A stretch of DNA of 64,000 bases from positions 230,478,391-230,542,390 of the forward strand of contig OU015490.1 in NCBI GenBank assembly GCA_907164885.2. Direction: 5' to 3'. This DNA is from Dolomedes plantarius. Its lineage: Eukaryota > Arthropoda > Arachnida > Araneae > Dolomedidae. The notes below the pieces were generated by a model. The model ran no database searches and had not been told where the DNA came from. It saw only the letters and a list, made by a program, of their open reading frames with translations. Positions 44,580-58,190 of this stretch are shown piece after piece (the stretch's first letter is position 1; each line of letters starts with the position of its first letter). The position numbers were made by a program, and so were the translations under genes.

Positions 44580-44966
44580 ATTTTGATCTAGGAATAACCG
44601 AAATAATCTAGTGTTTTCCCCTTAAGCAAGCCACGCTCCTACCTCTTATATAATTTCGAACCGTGTAGAACTTTTGAGCGATCACACCATATGACGCCTT
44701 ATAGATAGGTAATGAATTCAAACCAATTAAAGTTCAGCTGGCCCGACTGAAGGACATAGGACTAGGGTTTTCCCGCACACTTGTGTGTTTAGCTCTGGTC
44801 CGACAAACATGTAGTTTTTGCGCTGCGGTTTTTTTTAACCATTTTGTTCAGCTCCAGTGGCTTTCGGAGTACTTGACTGTAAAACATGTGACTTATCCGT
44901 GCCTAAGTATAAGGCCCACGAATGTTTAAGCTGTCTAGTAAGTGGTCCAAGAAATAAAAGAAGTTT
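44580..44966 (+). pseudogene. Possible retroelement or zinc-finger coding relic
   Basis: A GC-richer block. Near 44876-44955 one frame reads DCKTCDLSVPKYKAHECLSC, two CXXC-like pairs. It appears to continue after the insertion at 45723-45850 in sequence of similar composition. The family is not recognised; it might be a LINE or Copia-type relic. Confidence 0.3.
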
Positions 44967-44968
44967 TA

Positions 44969-45719
44969 GGGGACTCACGACCTTTAAGTCGAGGAAATAA
45001 GGCATATTTTCATAGATTTTGACTCTTTGTGACTATTTCAATTTACTCCCAATTTTTCCCAATTTTATGTATATGATAAATTAAAATATTTATTTTATTA
45101 AACAAATTTTCAACTCACAAAATAATTTTAATATTTTATTTTTTAAATGCTTTAGATATACCTTGTTTTTTAAGTATTTTTATTGTATAATGGCTTTCGC
45201 GCAGAACTATAAAATTAATTTTACACTTAAATGTATAATTCCAGTTTTATATGTAAAATAAATAATTCAAAATACAATTGAACATAAAACATTCAACATT
45301 AAAATATTTTTTCAATTTTTTAAAACTGCTCAAAATATACTTAAATTTTTCTTAAATTTTTGCATTAATTTACCCCTGAAAAAGTAACAAAATGTGCAAT
45401 GATTGCAATAATTCTGGTTAAGACGCAATAAAATAACATGATTATGTAGTGATAAAAATTTCATGGAATTATGTGTCACAGTTTTCGAGATATCAGTTGC
45501 GGAATGATGCAAAATTACATTTTGAGAAAAATGAGTTTAAATTTTTTCTTACCATAAACTTGATCAGTAATTAAAAATTTAGAATATCAATATCTCCGGA
45601 ACTAAACGGAATATTTTCATGCGGTTTGCTTTATTTTGTTAAGAAATGATCAGGCTTTAACATATATTTTTTTCAAAAAATCGAATGTCTTAAAGATTTA
45701 AGGGTAGTCGTCCATCCCC
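44969..45719. mobile_element. Short TIR element, TTA-flanked
   Basis: The left end GGGGACTCACGACCTTTAAG and the right end reversed GGGGATGGACGACTACCCTT are diverged inverted repeats. TTA lies on both sides. The block is very AT-rich inside a GC-richer relic. A related left end 'aaggggactcatcaccttc' occurs at 13531. It is possibly PIF/Harbinger-like from the TTA site. Confidence 0.5.
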
Positions 45720-45901
45720 TTAAGACTATGGACGTGCGTTTTTCACTCCGGACTCCCTGTCTGTGTGCCTGTCCCAGCAGTTCTCCACGACTACTCTTAA
45801 ACTCCCCGATTACCCTGGAACGCTAAAAGATCGCCGGCCTGATATTCCATCGTGATTCCGTGAAATTACATCACATTGAAGTTTTTCGACACCAAAAACC
45901 T

Positions 45902-45904
<3 letters not shown>

Positions 45905-45953
<49 letters not shown>
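45905..45953. repeat. (TA)n microsatellite
   Basis: About 24 TA units. Confidence 0.95.
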
Positions 45954-45958
<5 letters not shown>

Positions 45959-46626
45959 ACTCTAGGATAGATGGCCATAGAGGACAGATGACCAGTCTAA
46001 ATGTTTCCAAAACTTGATCATAGATAGCAGTTTAAACTTTTTTCGTAGGAAATGTTCAACCTGTTCAGTCATTTGCGAGGTACAGCAGTGTTTTTCGATT
46101 ATAAAAAGTAAGTGAAATTTTAATGTTTATCACATACTGCACATTAGAATGGGATAAATTAAGTAATTTAGCAATATTTCAAACTGATTTATCACTACTA
46201 TGATGAAAAATAATTGATTTTCGAATGCTGCTTGTTGTTTCTTTACAACTACGAGCCATTTTTAAGTAATAAATAGAATATTACGGAGTAAAGCAAACAA
46301 AAATTAAAGCCAAATGATATTTTAAATGCCACCACAATTCAAAAATAAAACTAAAGCGTCAGACGATAATTTTAATTATGAATTTATCCGAAAATATTTC
46401 AGTGTACGATGACTTTTGTGAGATAAAGTTTTTGTTACATTTTGGTTACTGGTTTCTTAAAAATAAAGTTTTACTATGTTTTCAAAATATTTCGTGTAGT
46501 TTTGTTAAGAATAGATTATAGATCTTATTAATAAATACCCGTTCTGAAATATTCACTTTAATTCATGGATAGACCCCTATTTCATTCAAAATCGTAAATG
46601 TACGAACACTTTTAGGAGCCACTTGT
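45954..46626. other. Intron sequence, nothing recognised
   Basis: AT-rich with no supported feature. Confidence 0.45.
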
Positions 46627-47062
46627 AGGGTTCGCGTGTTGCTCAGATGCAAATTTCGGGTAGCAGCGCTGTACATGCCAAAGTGAGTTCGGCGCATATG
46701 TTTGATCTATTTAAAGGGCACACGCTGAGTTGGCAAAAGCCCAAGACTTTAGTAGCGATACGGGAGAGAGCGAGGCAAGCTTGATGGAAGGTGATAGCGG
46801 TGTTTAACTGATAGAGCGTGTATTGGTATTTAGCCGAGGTGGCTGCACGACTTCGAGAATTAGCTCAGAGCCGAGGTGTACGTGTATTGTTAGTAAATGC
46901 CTACTCTGCCTGAGGGATTCATTGCGACCTTTAGTTTCTTAGTACCGCGGGTTGCGGTACTGTTGTGTATTATTTTGGAAGCCCCAAGTCTGTATATGTT
47001 AGTCTGCCTCTACGTAGAGAATAAAGGAGTTATTCTAGAGTTATCCATCGTACTTTATAATG
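46627..47062 (+). mobile_element. Candidate LTR fragment
   Basis: A GC-richer block starting TGTAGGGTTCGCGTG, with a TATA-like 'ctatttaaagggcac' and a poly(A) signal 'gagaataaagg' about 390 bp later. This layout suits an LTR. I could not find a matching target duplication and the right limit is uncertain. A 62-codon frame inside is incidental. Confidence 0.35.
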
Positions 47063-47263
47063 TGCCTGGACCGTTAGAGATATAAAACGAAAGGAAGAAC
47101 CACATACACTGGATATACTACTTTATTGCTAGATTAGAGGGGCTCGGCTCGTCGCTCGCTTTCAGGCTCTGACTACCGAAAGTTTTTGCTACATTACATT
47201 ACAACCGATTATTTTGTTACAGCCAATCGTAACCATAACACATAAGCATGAACGAACACTGAC

Positions 47264-47685
47264 CTTCCGAATACGCCCCCATCTCCAGCTTGTCGGTGTC
47301 CTCTTCAGCACTCGAAGACAATCCGTTCATGAGGCTCCTCTTCCTTTGCGCGTTTTGGATCGCCTTCGCGTACGATGTGTCATCCGATTCTTGGTATTCC
47401 TGCTGGTTTCTTGGGCTTTTACCGGAGGCGTCGCTAGAGTCCGAGTCCACGAACTTCACCGCCTGGCTGGCCTCGTCCATGAGAGTGAGCGGCTGCAGCT
47501 GGCGATACCGTGGCGAGGGTCTGGTCTCACTCTCTGGCCTCTGTACCGGTACCGGGAAGGAAAAGGTAGTCGGGGGGTCGTCGGTGGCAGGCGGGGAACT
47601 CATCTGTACCGAAGACTCGTCTGTCCGCACGTAGCTGCTCTCTCTCTCAGACATCGTCGAGAGACGAACTGAGATTTCTGACATT
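47264..47685 (-). CDS. Host gene exon, Ser/Pro-rich region
   Basis: The acceptor is TTCTAACTTCAG before 47685; the donor after 47264 reads GAAG|GTCAGT. Its 422 nt encode MSEISVRLSTMSERESS and a long acidic, Ser/Pro-rich segment with SDSSDASGKSP and SSSAEEDTDKLEMG. GC content is clearly higher than in the flanks, as expected of coding sequence. Composition suggests a disordered, phosphorylated region. An internal ATG at 47684 is simply part of the exon. Confidence 0.85.
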
Positions 47686-48190
47686 CTGAAGTTAGAACAA
47701 TAAGTAAGGAAGATTATCTTATTAAATAAATGGGTAATTTATTACAAAGTACTTATCAGAATTAAGACAAGTTTTAAATTGGAAGATGGTAGAGTGCGTG
47801 GCCAATATAAATAGAAATTCAAAGGAATATTATAAAAATTGTATTACACAATGTCCGAATTTGGCTTTATCTCTTTTTCCTGTCCTACAAAAGTTCCTTA
47901 TGTATTTCTGTCTAAATTATTTTTTGTTTGACTTCATTCTATCAAGATGACGTGATTAACACCTATTTTCAATAAACCCTAAGATAATACCTTCAAATAA
48001 GATCTTGGATTGGGTAGGGAGCAAACAACCGTGAAGCTTTAGTCCCTTTCACTTTTACTTAAGTTCAGCTTTAAGAGGAGATCCGCAGCTCAGTTCCGAA
48101 GTTAGTTCAATGTTGAAGAGAACGAGAGTGCAAATTCCTCAGTGCTGCTAGATGAGTATGTTAATTATGCGTTTCATTATACGTGAATAT
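47686..48190. other. Intron sequence
   Basis: AT-rich, becoming more mixed towards the LTR-like block. Nothing else was recognised. Confidence 0.4.
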
Positions 48191-49046
48191 TGTGAAGAAT
48201 CCATTGATTCTCCCAATTTAGAGCAAAACCCTCTCATTCAATTCACGTCCCAACAGAAGGCTCAACCATGGAATCCCGACGCGACGCAGCTAGACAACAG
48301 AGCCGCGGAACAAAGCGCTTCCCGACAATACCAACCTGGAAGCGAGGTGCCAGCGTGTCTAAGATTTAGACATAAAGTTGAAAGGATATTAGTTCCAGAC
48401 AGCCCCTTTATCGATGATAATCGGGGAAAATTAATCGTCTTTAAGTGATCAGCTGATCTGGTGGCGAAGGAAGTGTATCGCCAATCGGACCTCCGAAAAG
48501 TGATGTCACTTTAAATGTGCCAATTAAAACCCTTTTAAATATCGAGCGATCGCAGCGCTAGAATTTTGAGTTGCGTCGCTGCGAACTAACAAAATTCAGT
48601 TAGCTCCTAGACCTGCATCTAGAAGGTTGCTACTCCGGCACTGAAGCCGTAGATTACGATTCTTTATAAGTCCTCGTGCGAATCAGAGCATCCTGACTCC
48701 CTGCCGTCATGTTTCGAGAAGAAACGGTATAGCTATTTGAGATAGCTCGTTCTTTAGATCCCAGAAGGATTTGGATTGATTATCGGCCGAGTACGTGATT
48801 CCTGCAGAAGTGATTGCTGCGCCTCCTAATTTCCCGTGTAAGGAGCCAAAGAACTTTCGCGGTTAGACATCTGATATGTACTGATGATGTGCAGCTTAGT
48901 TTCCTGATCGACATCTAGAGAGCATCATATAACGTGTAGTCATCCTAATTCATCAACCTCTTATCATTGTAAATAAATCGTTTCGTTTAATATATTACTT
49001 GATTGTACCGTCGTATTTTTCGCTACCATTCGACGAATTCTTTACA
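48191..49046 (+). mobile_element. Solo LTR
   Basis: Begins TGTGAAGAATCC and ends GAATTCTTTACA, so the termini form a short inverted repeat (TGTRAAGAAT). It is flanked by ATAT (48187-48190 and 49047-49050). A poly(A) signal 'gtaaataaatcg' lies about 75 bp before the end. The size is 856 bp. A 98-codon frame from upstream (48152-48448) crosses the start and is not a gene. Confidence 0.65.
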
Positions 49047-49448
49047 ATATGTGCCAGTCATTAATAAGTACCGGCCAGAAATTAACATTACGTAAGTTTA
49101 AAAATTTTAGCTCGAAAAGTATACAAAATAAAGGAATGTACGACTAGTGACACATATACCATGTAAAACATAATCTACGTAAAAGTTGTCCGGGTATCTA
49201 TAACCAACATACATCCATAATATCGACTAATTACAGTTAACGTATAGAAACAAATCATTCTTTATTCATGATTCCTGCAAGACATGACACATTACATTAT
49301 TATTTTACCTTGGCAAATTCAAATATGCACGTTTCATCTTGTATATTACAATATTTCATCGCAATTTCCAATGTTTTTTAATTATCTAAACAAACATCTA
49401 CATGACATACAGTTGCTACTGACGCATATGGTTTAACGTATTTATGTG

Positions 49449-49761
49449 TGGTCGCCCGGTGGCGTAGTGGTTAAAAGCATCAAGCTGCAACAAAAGAGGT
49501 CCAGGTTTCGACCCTGCGACTGGGCAAGGTCGACTCAGCATTTCATCCCATGAGTGGGTCGACAAAATGAGGACCAGGCTTACTTGGGAACTAACCCTGG
49601 ATGTCCCACGGCGGCCTAACCACCTGCCTAAGAATTATGCTGTAGGGCACCCCAAGCCCACGGTCAAGAAAACGGAGATGGGTATCCCAGGTCTTGGTCC
49701 CCAAATGACTTTTGCGCCATTGGTTACTTATTTTGCATGATTAAAAAATCTTTAATTGTAG
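49449..49761 (+). mobile_element. tRNA-derived SINE, second family
   Basis: The head 'tggcgtagtggttaaaagc' is box-A-like and 'ccaggtttcgaccctg' is box-B-like, spaced as in tRNA genes. TTATGTG flanks the element (49442-49448 and 49762-49768). The body shares no phrase with the SINE at 5747 or 9075. The tail is T/A-rich, without poly(A). Confidence 0.7.
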
Positions 49762-49936
49762 TTATGTGAGGAACTTAGAGCCGAAAACGAAATAATAATT
49801 GCTGTGATCCATGAAGCGCCACGCCATAATCGGTAAAATCAAACTTATTTCGTTAAGCAAAATAATATTTGAAAAATTAAAAATTAAAATTTTCATTTAG
49901 CAATTACTTTATTAATCGTAAATTAAACGAACTTAC

Positions 49937-50024
49937 CTTCGCTTTTGGAATGGGAGTATGTGGGATCTAACTGGCATAGATGGCCTCCTCTGAAAGGCAT
50001 CTTCAGTGGATTCTTCTTCACTAA
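49937..50024 (-). CDS. Host gene exon, 88 nt
   Basis: The acceptor is TTTTAATTTTAG before 50024; the donor GAAG|GTAAGT follows 49937. It encodes SEEESTEDAFQRRPSMPVRS and HILPFQKR, acidic then basic. It enters in phase 1 and leaves in phase 2, matching both neighbours. It is too short for simple frame searches. Confidence 0.8.
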
Positions 50025-50113
50025 CTAAAATTAAAACATAAACAGGACTCGTTACTTCTCTTGGTCAAATATAATAGAAGGCTAATGAGTGTAATCAGTC
50101 AAAAATATACAGG

Positions 50114-50232
<119 letters not shown>

Positions 50233-50727
50233 AAAACATTAATTGAGAAAGTTACACAGGGCTTTAGAATAGCAAAACTTAACAGTGAAGTCAATATCAA
50301 AACACGTTGGAAAAAGGGTAGTGACCTCGATTCGCGAAAGTAAATTAAAATTCCATGGAGGGAATCTATTTTAGATGTACAGGTTTAGCGCAAAAATATA
50401 ATGCTGACATAAACAGAAGACAACTCTGAAGGTTTCAATGTGGTGTTTCGAGTGTGCGCGATAGGGGGGTAGCTTTGAGAAAAATTTAGAAGTAGTGGCA
50501 GATTGGGCTGAGGAGTCGTTGCTAACGGGCTTGCTGCTCGGCGCTGCGCAATTTTTAAAAATGACGATGTTATGACATAGACTTTGAGCGTGGTTCTCTC
50601 AAGCAAGAAATAAATTAATTGGATTATGGACTGTTTATTTGAGCAAAGTGCCTTCCACTCGCCAACCTTGTTACGGACACGATGACTGCAGGTATATTTA
50701 TTATATCGGGTGTTAATCCAGGGCCCG

Positions 50728-51463
<736 letters not shown>

Positions 51464-52362
51464 TATATAAACTTCTAACGCTTTATTTTCCGCTGCCATT
51501 TTGGGAAGTAAGAAGTTTAGTAAAATCAAATAGGCTTCGAGATTCTTTATTTTGCTTTAATATTTATTTCCCCAGCACCAAAAAAAAAATGTGATGACTG
51601 ATAAGAATAAATCTTTGTAATTAATATTCGAATTCTTTTTAGAACATTTATTTCTACCTTAAATATTTTTTTCCGGAAAATTTTACCGAATTTTTTACCG
51701 AGTGAAAAGTATATTTCCACATCTTCCTTGCAACTAAAGGAACTACGTAGTAGGAATAAAGGTTTATTCATTATTCTTTGTAGTTCCATATCTTATGTTA
51801 TGTCAGTTGAACGACTAATCATTTATTTTAACTATTGCTCATTTTACCCAAGCATAGCGGATGTAGATTTGCGATTAACCAAGCATAAACCATGTTACAA
51901 AGACGATATGAATGACATTAGGATCTTACATTAAATCTCAAAGCATGCGCAATTTAATCTCCCTAATCAATCTATTTAATCTCCCAAAGCATGCAATTTA
52001 ATCTCCCTGATCATTAAATTCCCTGAATTCATTAATTAAACATTACAATTGCATCTATTAACAATTGCATGTATTATTGCTATGTGTCATTACTGAACGT
52101 AATTTTCTCTCTCTAAAGTTATTTTCATGTGAAAGATCAATTCACTGAGAATGCTTATAGTTGATAAAAATTGATTTATTTTCTGTACTGCATTTATTCG
52201 TAAGCCTTTTAGATCATATATAACTCACTGTCAATATAATCTTGATGTACTTATTTAGATGAAAAACACCAAAGTTTGCTCTGTACAAATTTTTGGAATC
52301 CTGTTGTTTTTGGAATTCCTGATGTTCCTGTTTGGATGTTCCGGAAATTTTTGGAAACGTGA
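51464..52362. other. Intron sequence, nothing recognised
   Basis: AT-rich. Near 51935-52025 the phrase 'aatctccctaatca' repeats three times at short spacing. Confidence 0.45.
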
Positions 52363-53345
52363 ATGTTTACCTATGTAGAACATTTATCTACTATTTATAG
52401 CTACATAAATGCTGATTATCAAATAAAAATGGTATTTTCAGATAGCCTGAACTTTTCTGCACCTTACAAAATGAGCCATTTATACATCTCGTTCACTAAT
52501 GGAATTGCTGATCGCTTAAATCACACTATACCAGATGTTTTCCCAGAATAATTTAAATTTAAAAGCATTATTTGCATTTTCTTTAACACTTTCAGGTCTG
52601 ACCTACCTCGAGCGTATGTCTCCCTCTGGACTGAAGGATTTAGGTACTGTTTGTTATTATTTTTAAATACTTTGAATAATCTTTAAAAAAAAATTTCTTA
52701 GAAATTTTAAACTGATTTCATCCATAATCTCTTCTCATCTCTTTTTTTACTGTCGGTAGTACTGGTTTTGGGAAATGTCTTGCAAGAAGTCTATCAACTG
52801 TTGTTGCAGGTTGGCATTCCTTCATTACTGTTCCACCTTTTTCAGCCAACTGCATTGCGATTTCCCTTATATATTTGTTCAGCTCTATATTTTCACCATC
52901 TAAATCTCATTCGGATAGCTCTGACAAAGAATCACATGCTAATATATAGTTTCTCTTACTTCAGCCAAATCATCTGCATTAGATAAATTTAAAATTCGTT
53001 TACGAGACATCATTAAACACAAAAAATAAGGCGACCGAACGTTTAAAATAACTCTGATTTGAATTTTGATTTTAGATCATTTCATAAATTTACATGTGTT
53101 AGGGGCTGTCCTCTGTATTTTTCCCCTCTGTAAGTATAAGAGCTTTGTTCGCTTCAAAGAAAATGGGAACTCGAGTGACACTCGGTCTTAGACCTCAAAG
53201 TGTTAATCGAAAAATGGCCCAATTGTGTAAAATTTCTTTCTCTATTACGGAGTACAATTAAAAAAAGTTCTTTGAATCTATGCCAGAAGTTCTCGGTCAA
53301 ATTTTCTCCATGGGTTAACATTGAGGTGAGGGAATCCAATAGGTT
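52363..53345 (+). mobile_element. Relative of the 541-6113 element, without the nest
   Basis: Shares 'ggtattttcagatagcctga' and 'aacttttctgc' with 640-680, 'aatttctttctctattacgg' with 820-840, and 'gggttaacattgaggtgagg' with 921-937, in the same order. Here the sequence runs from the 'cattgagg' site straight on to 'gaatccaata', as 6082 does after the SINE. It is a natural empty site. It is diverged at the ends and carries extra internal sequence. Confidence 0.6.
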
Positions 53346-53375
53346 GAGTATTTAAAACCTGCATTTTTTTCTTAC

Positions 53376-53493
53376 CTTCTAGTGAAGGGAACTCTACAAT
53401 TGGTGATGTTACATCATGTCCATGAGTAACAAGTATCACGGGTTCCTGAGCCTCTCGCAAACGCAAGTTGAGTTTTTGGAGTTCTACACTAAC
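53376..53493 (-). CDS. Host gene exon, coiled-coil continuation
   Basis: The acceptor is CTTTTTCTTTTAG before 53493; the donor GAAG|GTAAG follows 53376. It encodes VSVELQKLNLRLREAQEPV, a continuation in register of the heptads of the upstream exon. ILVTHGHDVTSPIVEFPSLE follows. 118 nt, phase 0 in and phase 1 out. Confidence 0.85.
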
Positions 53494-53704
53494 CTAAAAG
53501 AAAAAGTAACAGAAATGTGTCTTGTTTCAAGTCAAAGTTTCAGTCAAGTACATGAAAATACAAATTCATTTTCTAAATTGAAGTTACAGTTTCAATACAT
53601 TAGAGTTCAGATACGATAATATGGTTAACAAGTCTCATACGGAAATTTTAAACTTATTGCCCAGCACCATTAGTGATTCAGAAATCAGTTTCTTCTTATA
53701 AATT

Positions 53705-54460
53705 ACTAGCTAAATACTCGTGCTTCGCTACGGAATACATTCAAATTAAATAAAAAGGTCAATGTATACAATTAATGTAAAAAAAAAAAAAATATTACAT
53801 TTATAAAAAAATCGTAACGGATATTTTTATAGACAAAATAATACAGAACAAAATATTCAAATTAAGTACAACGGTCAATGTATGAGATTAATTTGTATGT
53901 TTAATATCCATAAAACATACTAATTTGAATAAAATTCTTTAAAAAAATTCCATCTCAATTAGTCTAGTGGTTAAATTTTTTCTTTTACCGTATTTTAACA
54001 TTTTTTGTCAATTTATTTCTTTGTTATGAACGTGACGCAAAATTAATTTAAAGTATAACAAAAAAGAAACCACTTGATCAGCATTTAATAAATTAAATTC
54101 TAAAAATTAATCTTTAGTTAATTAATCTTTATTAAATTCAGCAAAAATCAGAAATTGAAGGTAAAGATTCGAAAATGATTTGATTTTAAAGGAATTTTTA
54201 TGATCTTTCTCGTGATATAAATTTTATAACCCTCAGATTATTATTTTAAATGCAGACATTAAAGAATGCTACAAAAACAGCTTAAAAATTTAATTTTAAA
54301 AAAAATCTAAGAAGAATTTTTCAAAAATTTTTCTTAGTGCACCCATACAATATAAAAAATAATCGCCATATAAAATTTTAACCCATTAGGTCCAGAGTTT
54401 TGGTCTGTACGTTATCTATCAGTTGGTCAGTCAGTTACGGAACTGTTTTTTATATATAGA
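53705..54460 (-). mobile_element. Helitron-like non-autonomous element, copy 2, full length
   Basis: On the minus strand it starts TCTATATATAAAAAACAG and ends CTAGT, preceded by the hairpin-forming CCGTAGCGAAGCACG. A TC start, a CTAGT end, a 3' hairpin and absence of a target duplication are Helitron features. The 756-bp interior is AT-rich and has no Rep or helicase sequence. Confidence 0.7.
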
Positions 54461-55294
54461 TTATTGGGAATTTTGAGATATAAAACACTTCTCAAATCGA
54501 TATTTATAGCTTCCCTATTGACAGAATCTATCTCAATGATTGTTTTAAAGATGTCAAATATAATGTGAATAGCTGTAGAAACAGTCAGTAAATGTGGCCG
54601 TTCCGGAATACAATTGTGGAATAAACTTTCTAAAGGTCTTTAACTTAGCTGTTACGGCCTTTAAGTGAAAAACAAATAGCCTTCCCTTAGAACCTCAAAA
54701 TTAGATTTTATAGATTTGAATTATAAGTTAATACGAAATGTTTGCATTCTTTCATCAAATTTTCATGAGAATTATTTTTAGAAAGTCATTTAAATTCTTA
54801 ACTACTCGTCTTTTAAGTAAATGTTAGCTAAATTAATAAACAACTTACATTTACAAAATTAATTAAAAATGCTAATTAAAAATAATCACCTCTGAAGCAT
54901 TCAGTTATAGAGTTTTAAAGGTTAATTAATGAAAAATATAAATCAGATTCATAAATATATTAATCATTAACAAATATTATTGTGCGTACAAGAAATATTG
55001 TCAAACTTAACACATGTTATGTTTAGCTCTAAATTTCTGGTACTTATCAGTAACATTTTCATGATCAAATGCATCGTGACGTCGTTTTCAATAAATATTG
55101 GGTTTGTTTAAATGGTCTTTTGCGAGTTTTTACACAGTTACGTGCAGGTAATTTACTATTTCTATGATGGCTTTGTTTCTAACAACAAAAGGAGGTTAGA
55201 TCTCATCATAACATCTATTTTTATGAAAACCTACGATGTTCTGAGAGTCCATATAAAAGTTGATACACTGATTAGCCAGTTTATAATGACTGTC
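54461..55294. other. Intron sequence, nothing recognised
   Basis: AT-rich; the 62-codon frame at 55112-55300 has no motif. Confidence 0.45.
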
Positions 55295-56475
55295 TGTTGA
55301 GTACATCGTTGAGATCACTTTTCCTCTTCACTTCTGCGATTCGCTTTAGCATGAACTTTGAGATAATGGCAGCTGGCTTGAGAAATATGATTCATATCCG
55401 ATGAACTGCACTTCACAATACACTAATGATAGTTATATTTTGATAGTTCCTGATGTACCTGTCAAATTCCCCTTTCGACGTTGTCCCACAAAAGTTCAAT
55501 TGGATTCACATTTGGTGATTCTGGATTCCAGTTAAGCCCAGTGAAGTCTCTATTATTTTCTTTAACTCATCTGTGGACAATGTGAGATTTATGATTTGGA
55601 GCATTGTCCTGCTGTAAGTATCGATCTCCAGAGGGCTCAACCATTAACATAACTAGATGTCATTGATCAGAGACGATATTTAAACGTTTTTTGGAATTTG
55701 AATTTCCTCCCACATGAATTAAAGGACCGAAACAATGGTTACAGGCCATAACAGGTCTCCTACAGCTCGAAGTGTTGTGGCAGTGCACTATGGATTCATT
55801 CTTTAGTACTGCTTTCTCTCTATTTTCACCCTCCAACTACCATAGTTTAGTTGAAAGCATTATTCATCGGACCATACTACCTTTTTCGATCCTCGAGATA
55901 CTGGATTAACTGTGTTGATGTTGTTTGATTTTATTAGCCGTAGACACCAAAAGCTTTCGAACAAGCCTTTGGCTTCCATACGCGATACGTGGATATATGC
56001 GGTGAACAGTACGTTGAGAAGACATTTCATTTGGTTCCCGATTGAGAAAGCTGTATTTTGAAGTACTGTTTGAAGTCCTTCATTAATATTAGCTGTAATA
56101 TGTAGTCCTGTTGCCCTTCTGTTGAACTGAATGAGTCTGAAAAATCTCCTTTCGGCAAGAGCATCCAGTAGTCTGTGACTACCATGCGGCTTGCACTGAA
56201 ACCCAGTTATTTGTTTGGTGGCTCGCTCTTTGTAAACAGGAACAACAACTATTCCGCTGATACTTACTCCACTGTTTCATGCACCCGCAATCATTTCATT
56301 TTCAAAGTCTGTTAAATAGTCTTTAAATAATATCATTCCTTCATAAACAATAAACTTCCACTGTCTTTTTAATCATTCAGAAATCTCTTTTTACGCAAAT
56401 CTTACCCTCTAGCAGCAACAGCGGGACGTCATACTTGACTTGCCTGGTCTCAACAACTGGTGGTCTCAACAAATT
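55295..56475 (-). mobile_element. Tc1-like transposon relic
   Basis: The likely TIRs are diverged: left 'tgttgagtacatcgttgaga' and right reversed 'tgttgagaccaccagttgtt'. A transposase relic fills the minus strand between them. Confidence 0.65.
55430..56250 (-). pseudogene. Tc1-like transposase relic, second subfamily
   Basis: On the minus strand, in several frames: a segment like WSDE..NAFN.TMVVGG (first catalytic region, about 55850); RYLQQDNAPNHKSHIVH (second Asp, about 55610); and GLNWNPESPNVNPIELLWD (Glu, about 55530). Stops and frameshifts are frequent, so no long frame survives. The wording QQDNAPNHKS and NWNPESPNVNPIE differs from the two other Tc1 relics here, so this is a separate subfamily. 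Confidence 0.75.
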
Positions 56476-56544
56476 GGTATATTAACCTTTTCCCTACGGG
56501 GTGGGATAGCATGTATCCCAAGAATACAACCGAAGAATGAATGA

Positions 56545-56586
<42 letters not shown>

Positions 56587-57580
56587 CCCCGTTAATGGCG
56601 GTCCTTACAAAGGGGGTATGAAATTTCCAGCTCTAAAAAGGCAATAAGAGAAATAGGCCCCGTAAGCTAAGGGTTAAATAATTTAATATCATACAAAATC
56701 ATAAAAACAAAATTGTCTAATTTCGAAATATCGCTTAATCTGAAAATATAATTGATTTTTTCTATTTAGTCCCGTGTTTAAAAATTTGTCGAGAAATTTG
56801 TTTTCAGTAGCTTCGAATAAAGAAAATATTATCAACTGTCGTAAGATATTAAATTTAAATCAATTTGGTTCGTTCTTTTAGATTAGAGTAGCAGACAGTC
56901 GTTAGGTAATCGAAAGTAAGCACTTTATAAAGTAAATGGTAATATACTTTTTTTCAATTATGACCGGCAGCAGACATATTACATAAGCAATTATAAAACT
57001 AAAATATGAATATATATTTCCTTATGAAGTAAGCAAGATATTAGAATTTTCCCGCTCAAATTTTCTCTATGATGAGTTTTTAATCCCCTTTAGGATATCT
57101 TTGAAATCATTTCTTAACAAATGGAAAATTAAGTATAAACAAAATTTAATTTAAAAAATACTAATTATAGGTGAATAAAATAAATATTTTTTTTTTACAC
57201 TAATATAAATAATGTACTGACAAATAAATTATGTTTACATTAAATATTTTGACAATAAATCTTTAGATTTACATAACTTTGTAGAAAATATCATTGACAG
57301 TGGGGGCAAAAAGTATTTGCAGATAAGGATTTTCACTCGTATATTGTAGGCATGGGCAAATTTTTAAGATCATTTTCGGTTACAACTGCAATATTGCTGA
57401 AATTATGTTCAAGGCGGAAGGGGGGGGGGTAAAATTTTAAAATTGGCAGAATTATCTGTTGAAAATGTAAATTTCAGCACCAAAAGGTATTTACTCGCTA
57501 ATTGATAAAAAACGCTTATTGATTCTGGCAAATCAGAAATCTAGATGTTTCCGTCTGATGATTCCAGTAATGGTTATATA
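56476..57580. other. Intron sequence with a short (TA)n tract
   Basis: TA repeats at about 56549-56584, a G run at 57420. Otherwise AT-rich without supported features. Confidence 0.5.
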
Positions 57581-57584
57581 AGGG

Positions 57585-58190
57585 ACATTTTTATAGACAA
57601 AATAATGTAGAAGAAAATATTCAAAATAAATCTAATATAGTGAATACTAAAGAATATAGTACAGTTAATATAGTACAGTTTTCAGAACATTTCTTTTACT
57701 GTATTTTAATATTTTTTTGGATAATGTCCAATCGTCTGCCGCATTATCAAGAAAAAAGAATATATTTTTTGTCTATTTAGTTGTTATGCACTTGACGATA
57801 AATTTATTTAAAGTACCAGAAAAGAATCACGTATCGGCATCCAATAAATTAAATTCTAAAAATGAATCTTTAAAAATTCACCAAAAATCAGGAAATGTAG
57901 GTAAAGATTAAAAAAAAGATGTCATTTTAGAGGAAATTTTATTGTCTTTCTCGAGATATAAATTTTATAACTCTCAAATCGTTATTTTTAGTGCAAACTT
58001 AAACAAAATTACAAAAACAGCTTAAAAATTTAATTTTAAAAAATCTAAGAATTTTTTTAAAATATTTCTTATTGCACCCCTACACCATAGGAAGAATCAC
58101 CATGCAAAATGTCAGCCCTTTAGGTCTAGTGGTTTGGTCTGTGCGTTGTATGTCAGTGAGTCAGTTACGGATCTGTTTTATATATATAGA
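57585..58190 (-). mobile_element. Helitron-like non-autonomous element, copy 3
   Basis: On the minus strand it starts TCTATATATATAAAACAG at 58190 and continues 'atccgtaactgactcactga', 'gaccaaaccactagacctaa' and 'gggctgacattttgcatgg'. It matches the copies at 43690 and 53705. The 3' end is not well defined. Confidence 0.65.

Noticed and set aside
47214..47672. 152-codon and 114-codon plus-strand frames
   Set aside because: They lie opposite the 422-nt minus-strand exon, which has matching splice sites and phase; the plus-strand frames have neither.
48152..48448. A 98-codon gene upstream of 48.5 kb
   Set aside because: The frame crosses the start of a solo LTR supported by TG...CA ends and an ATAT duplication, and has no recognisable domain.
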